Shown here one piece after another: positions 62,367 to 64,000 of a stretch of DNA of 64,000 bases (its first letter is position 1; each line of letters begins with the position of its first letter). The stretch is from Hsuehochloa calcarea. Its lineage: Eukaryota; Streptophyta; Magnoliopsida; Poales; Poaceae. The stretch is from contig CM070599.1 of assembly GCA_036346395.1 (NCBI GenBank), positions 11,771,232-11,835,231 of the forward strand. The letters are read 5' to 3'. The notes under the pieces are model-generated. The model had not been told where the DNA came from and did no database searches. It was given only the letters and a program-made list of their open reading frames with translations. The position numbers were made by a program, and so were the translations under genes.

Positions 62367-64000
62367 CCGGTGCAGATCGAAGCTCACTTAATACGAAGGG
62401 GTTTCAAAAAAGGATATATGTGTTGGACCAGTCACGGTGAAGAACAGATTATACTGGAAGTCAGTAATGATGACATCGCCGAGGAAGTCAACGATATGCA
62501 GGACTTGGAATGTGCTTTTGATGAGGATAGGTCGCATGATGACAATCTGGATTAGATGCTACACGATGCAGAAGGGAACTACGGTGAGAGATAGTTTTAT
62601 AAATTCGAGGGCTTAATAGAGGACTTGGGACAACCTTTGTTCCCTGGCTGCAAGCCAGAATACACAAGGTTGTCAACCGTGCTTGAACTGCTGAAATTGA
62701 AGGCAAGCAATGGTTGGTCCAACAAGAGTTTTACGGCGTTGTTAGGTCTCTTAGCTGACATCCTTTCGGAGGGAAACGTGTTGCCCAGCACAAACTACCA
62801 AGCCAAGAAGGTTCTTTGTCCATTGGGAATGGAAGTACAAAGAATACATGCATGTCCGAACGATTGTATCCTCTACCGTAAAGAGTATGCAGACATGCAT
62901 GTATGTCCCGTTTGCAAAGCATCCCGATACATGTGTAAGAATACTACTAAGGCGAAGCAAGGACCTTCTGCTAAGATGTTGTGGTATCTGCCTGTGATCT
63001 CACATTTAAAGCGTTTATTTGCGAACCGAAAGGAGGCAAGATTGATGCGTTGGAAAGCTCAAACACCCTGCTGATTCTGTCTAGTGGAGAAACTTCGATC
63101 GGAGCTTCAAAGATTTCGGTGCGGAACCAAGGAACATAAGGTTAGGGTTGAGTACAGATGGAATGAATCATTTCAGTAACATGAGCAGCCGACATAGCAC
63201 ATGGCCTGTGAATCTATGTATGTACAACCTTCCTCCTTGGCTGTGTATGAAGCGGAAATACATTTTGATGTCACTACTTATCCAAGGGCCGAAGCAACCT
63301 GGGAACGATATTGATGTGTACCTAGCACCATTGCTGGAAGATCTTGTGACACTTTGGAACGAAAGGGTACAAGTATGGGATGCGTACAAATGAGAGAACT
63401 TCATTTTACACACTATGTTATTCTGCACCATCAATGATTTTTCTGCTCTTGGTAACCTGTCGGGGTTCAGTACAAAAGGATCCAAAGCCTGTCCGCACTG
63501 CTTAGATGGTACCGAGAGTGTATGGCTGAACAACTCACGCAAAACTGTGTATATGTGTCACCGTAGGTTCCTTCCCAGGATTCACCCATACCGCAAGATG
63601 AAGAAATAATTCAACGAAAATAAGGAGAACGGTTCTGCTCCAAAGGCTTTTAGAGGGAAAGACGTCTATGATATGGTTAAGGATATCGATGTTGTGCTTG
63701 AGAAGGGACGTAAATTAAGGACCCCTCAGAAAAATATCTGGAAAAAGCGATCAATTTTTGGGACTTGCCTTATTGGGAGCACTTAGAAGTTCGCCACTGC
63801 ATCGACGTCATGCACATGCAGAAGAATGTATGTGATAGCTTGATTGGTCTCTTACTGAACATTAGTGGCAAAACAAAAGACGGTGTTAATGCACGGCGTG
63901 ACTTGGTTGATATGAACATAAGAACCGAGTTAGCACTGAAAGAGACCGATAAAGGACGAACGTACCTTCCCCCAGTTTGCTACACTTTGTCCAAGGCCGA
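62367..64000 (+). pseudogene. TNPD of CACTA C, remainder, cut by window end
   Basis: It continues with QIEAHLIRRGFKKGYMCW, an acidic stretch, then the Transposase_21 core: SFTALLGLLADILSEGN (about 62729), CPNDCILYRKEYADMHVCPVC (about 62852), KMLWYLPVISHLKRLF (62970-63025), NLCMYNLPPWLCMKRKY (63209-63260), CTINDFSALGNLSGF (63424-63468) and HCIDVMHMQKNVCDSLIG (about 63797-63850). Stops at about 62553, 62593, 63072, 63391 and 63607, with several frame changes, leave it non-functional. It is collinear with the B copy and runs off the edge before the DUF4216 part. Confidence 0.87.

Larger units (their letters stand above)
58171..64000 (+). mobile_element. CACTA element C, left end to window edge
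   Basis: The left end CACTACTACAAAACAGG starts at 58171, preceded by ATT, the presumed target duplicate. Subterminal hairpins of TCACAGACGG type lie at 58195-58315. The TNPD gene starts at 59437 on the plus strand, so the element is oriented opposite to B. The right end lies outside the window. It is split internally by a solo LTR. Confidence 0.9.

Overview
This is nuclear plant DNA, almost certainly from a grass and most like rice or a close relative (inference). The grounds are En/Spm (CACTA) transposons with TCACAGACGG subterminal hairpins, Ty1/copia and Ty3/gypsy elements primed by initiator-methionine tRNA, long TGTAACATCC-type LTRs, TTA-flanked MITEs, and an insert of a grass-like chloroplast cemA. 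There are no operons or bacterial signals. Most of the window is nested mobile DNA, and one host gene threads through it.

Layout. 1-6848 is a broken hAT transposase (minus strand) split by a complete 5.3 kb chromovirus-type Ty3/gypsy element (379-5709). 8273-14108 is bounded by imperfect inverted repeats and holds part of a long LTR, a TCA microsatellite, GC-rich gene-like sequence and a young defective copia element (10608-13413, target duplication GAACA). 16007-45325 carries the exons of a divergent CALMODULIN-BINDING PROTEIN 60-like gene on the plus strand. Its third and fourth visible exons lie about 24.5 kb apart. That intron contains CACTA element A (18340-23178, TSD TAA), rearranged copia sequence including a roughly 548 bp segment present three times (26451-28075), CACTA element B (28130-36963, TSD CAT), and further LTR pieces. 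A later intron holds a chloroplast cemA fragment (about 42845-43275) and another holds a 119 bp MITE.

45797-57620 is an old retroelement marked by GGTCTGACCG-type motifs, interrupted by several LTR fragments and a gypsy gag remnant. 58171 to the window end is a third CACTA element (C) in the opposite orientation to B. Its transposase gene is split by a 2.76 kb solo LTR (59604-62366).

Functionally, the CACTA elements encode two proteins. One is a TNPD-type transposase (B and C). The other combines a Ptta/En/Spm-type domain, a DUF8039-like region and a Ulp1-like cysteine protease fold (A and B). Element A has no TNPD and would depend on another copy. Every transposon gene seen here has frameshifts or stops. 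The CBP60-like gene keeps open exons with matching splice phases, apart from one questionable junction near 41233, and is the best candidate for a functional gene. Its 5' end is not identified.
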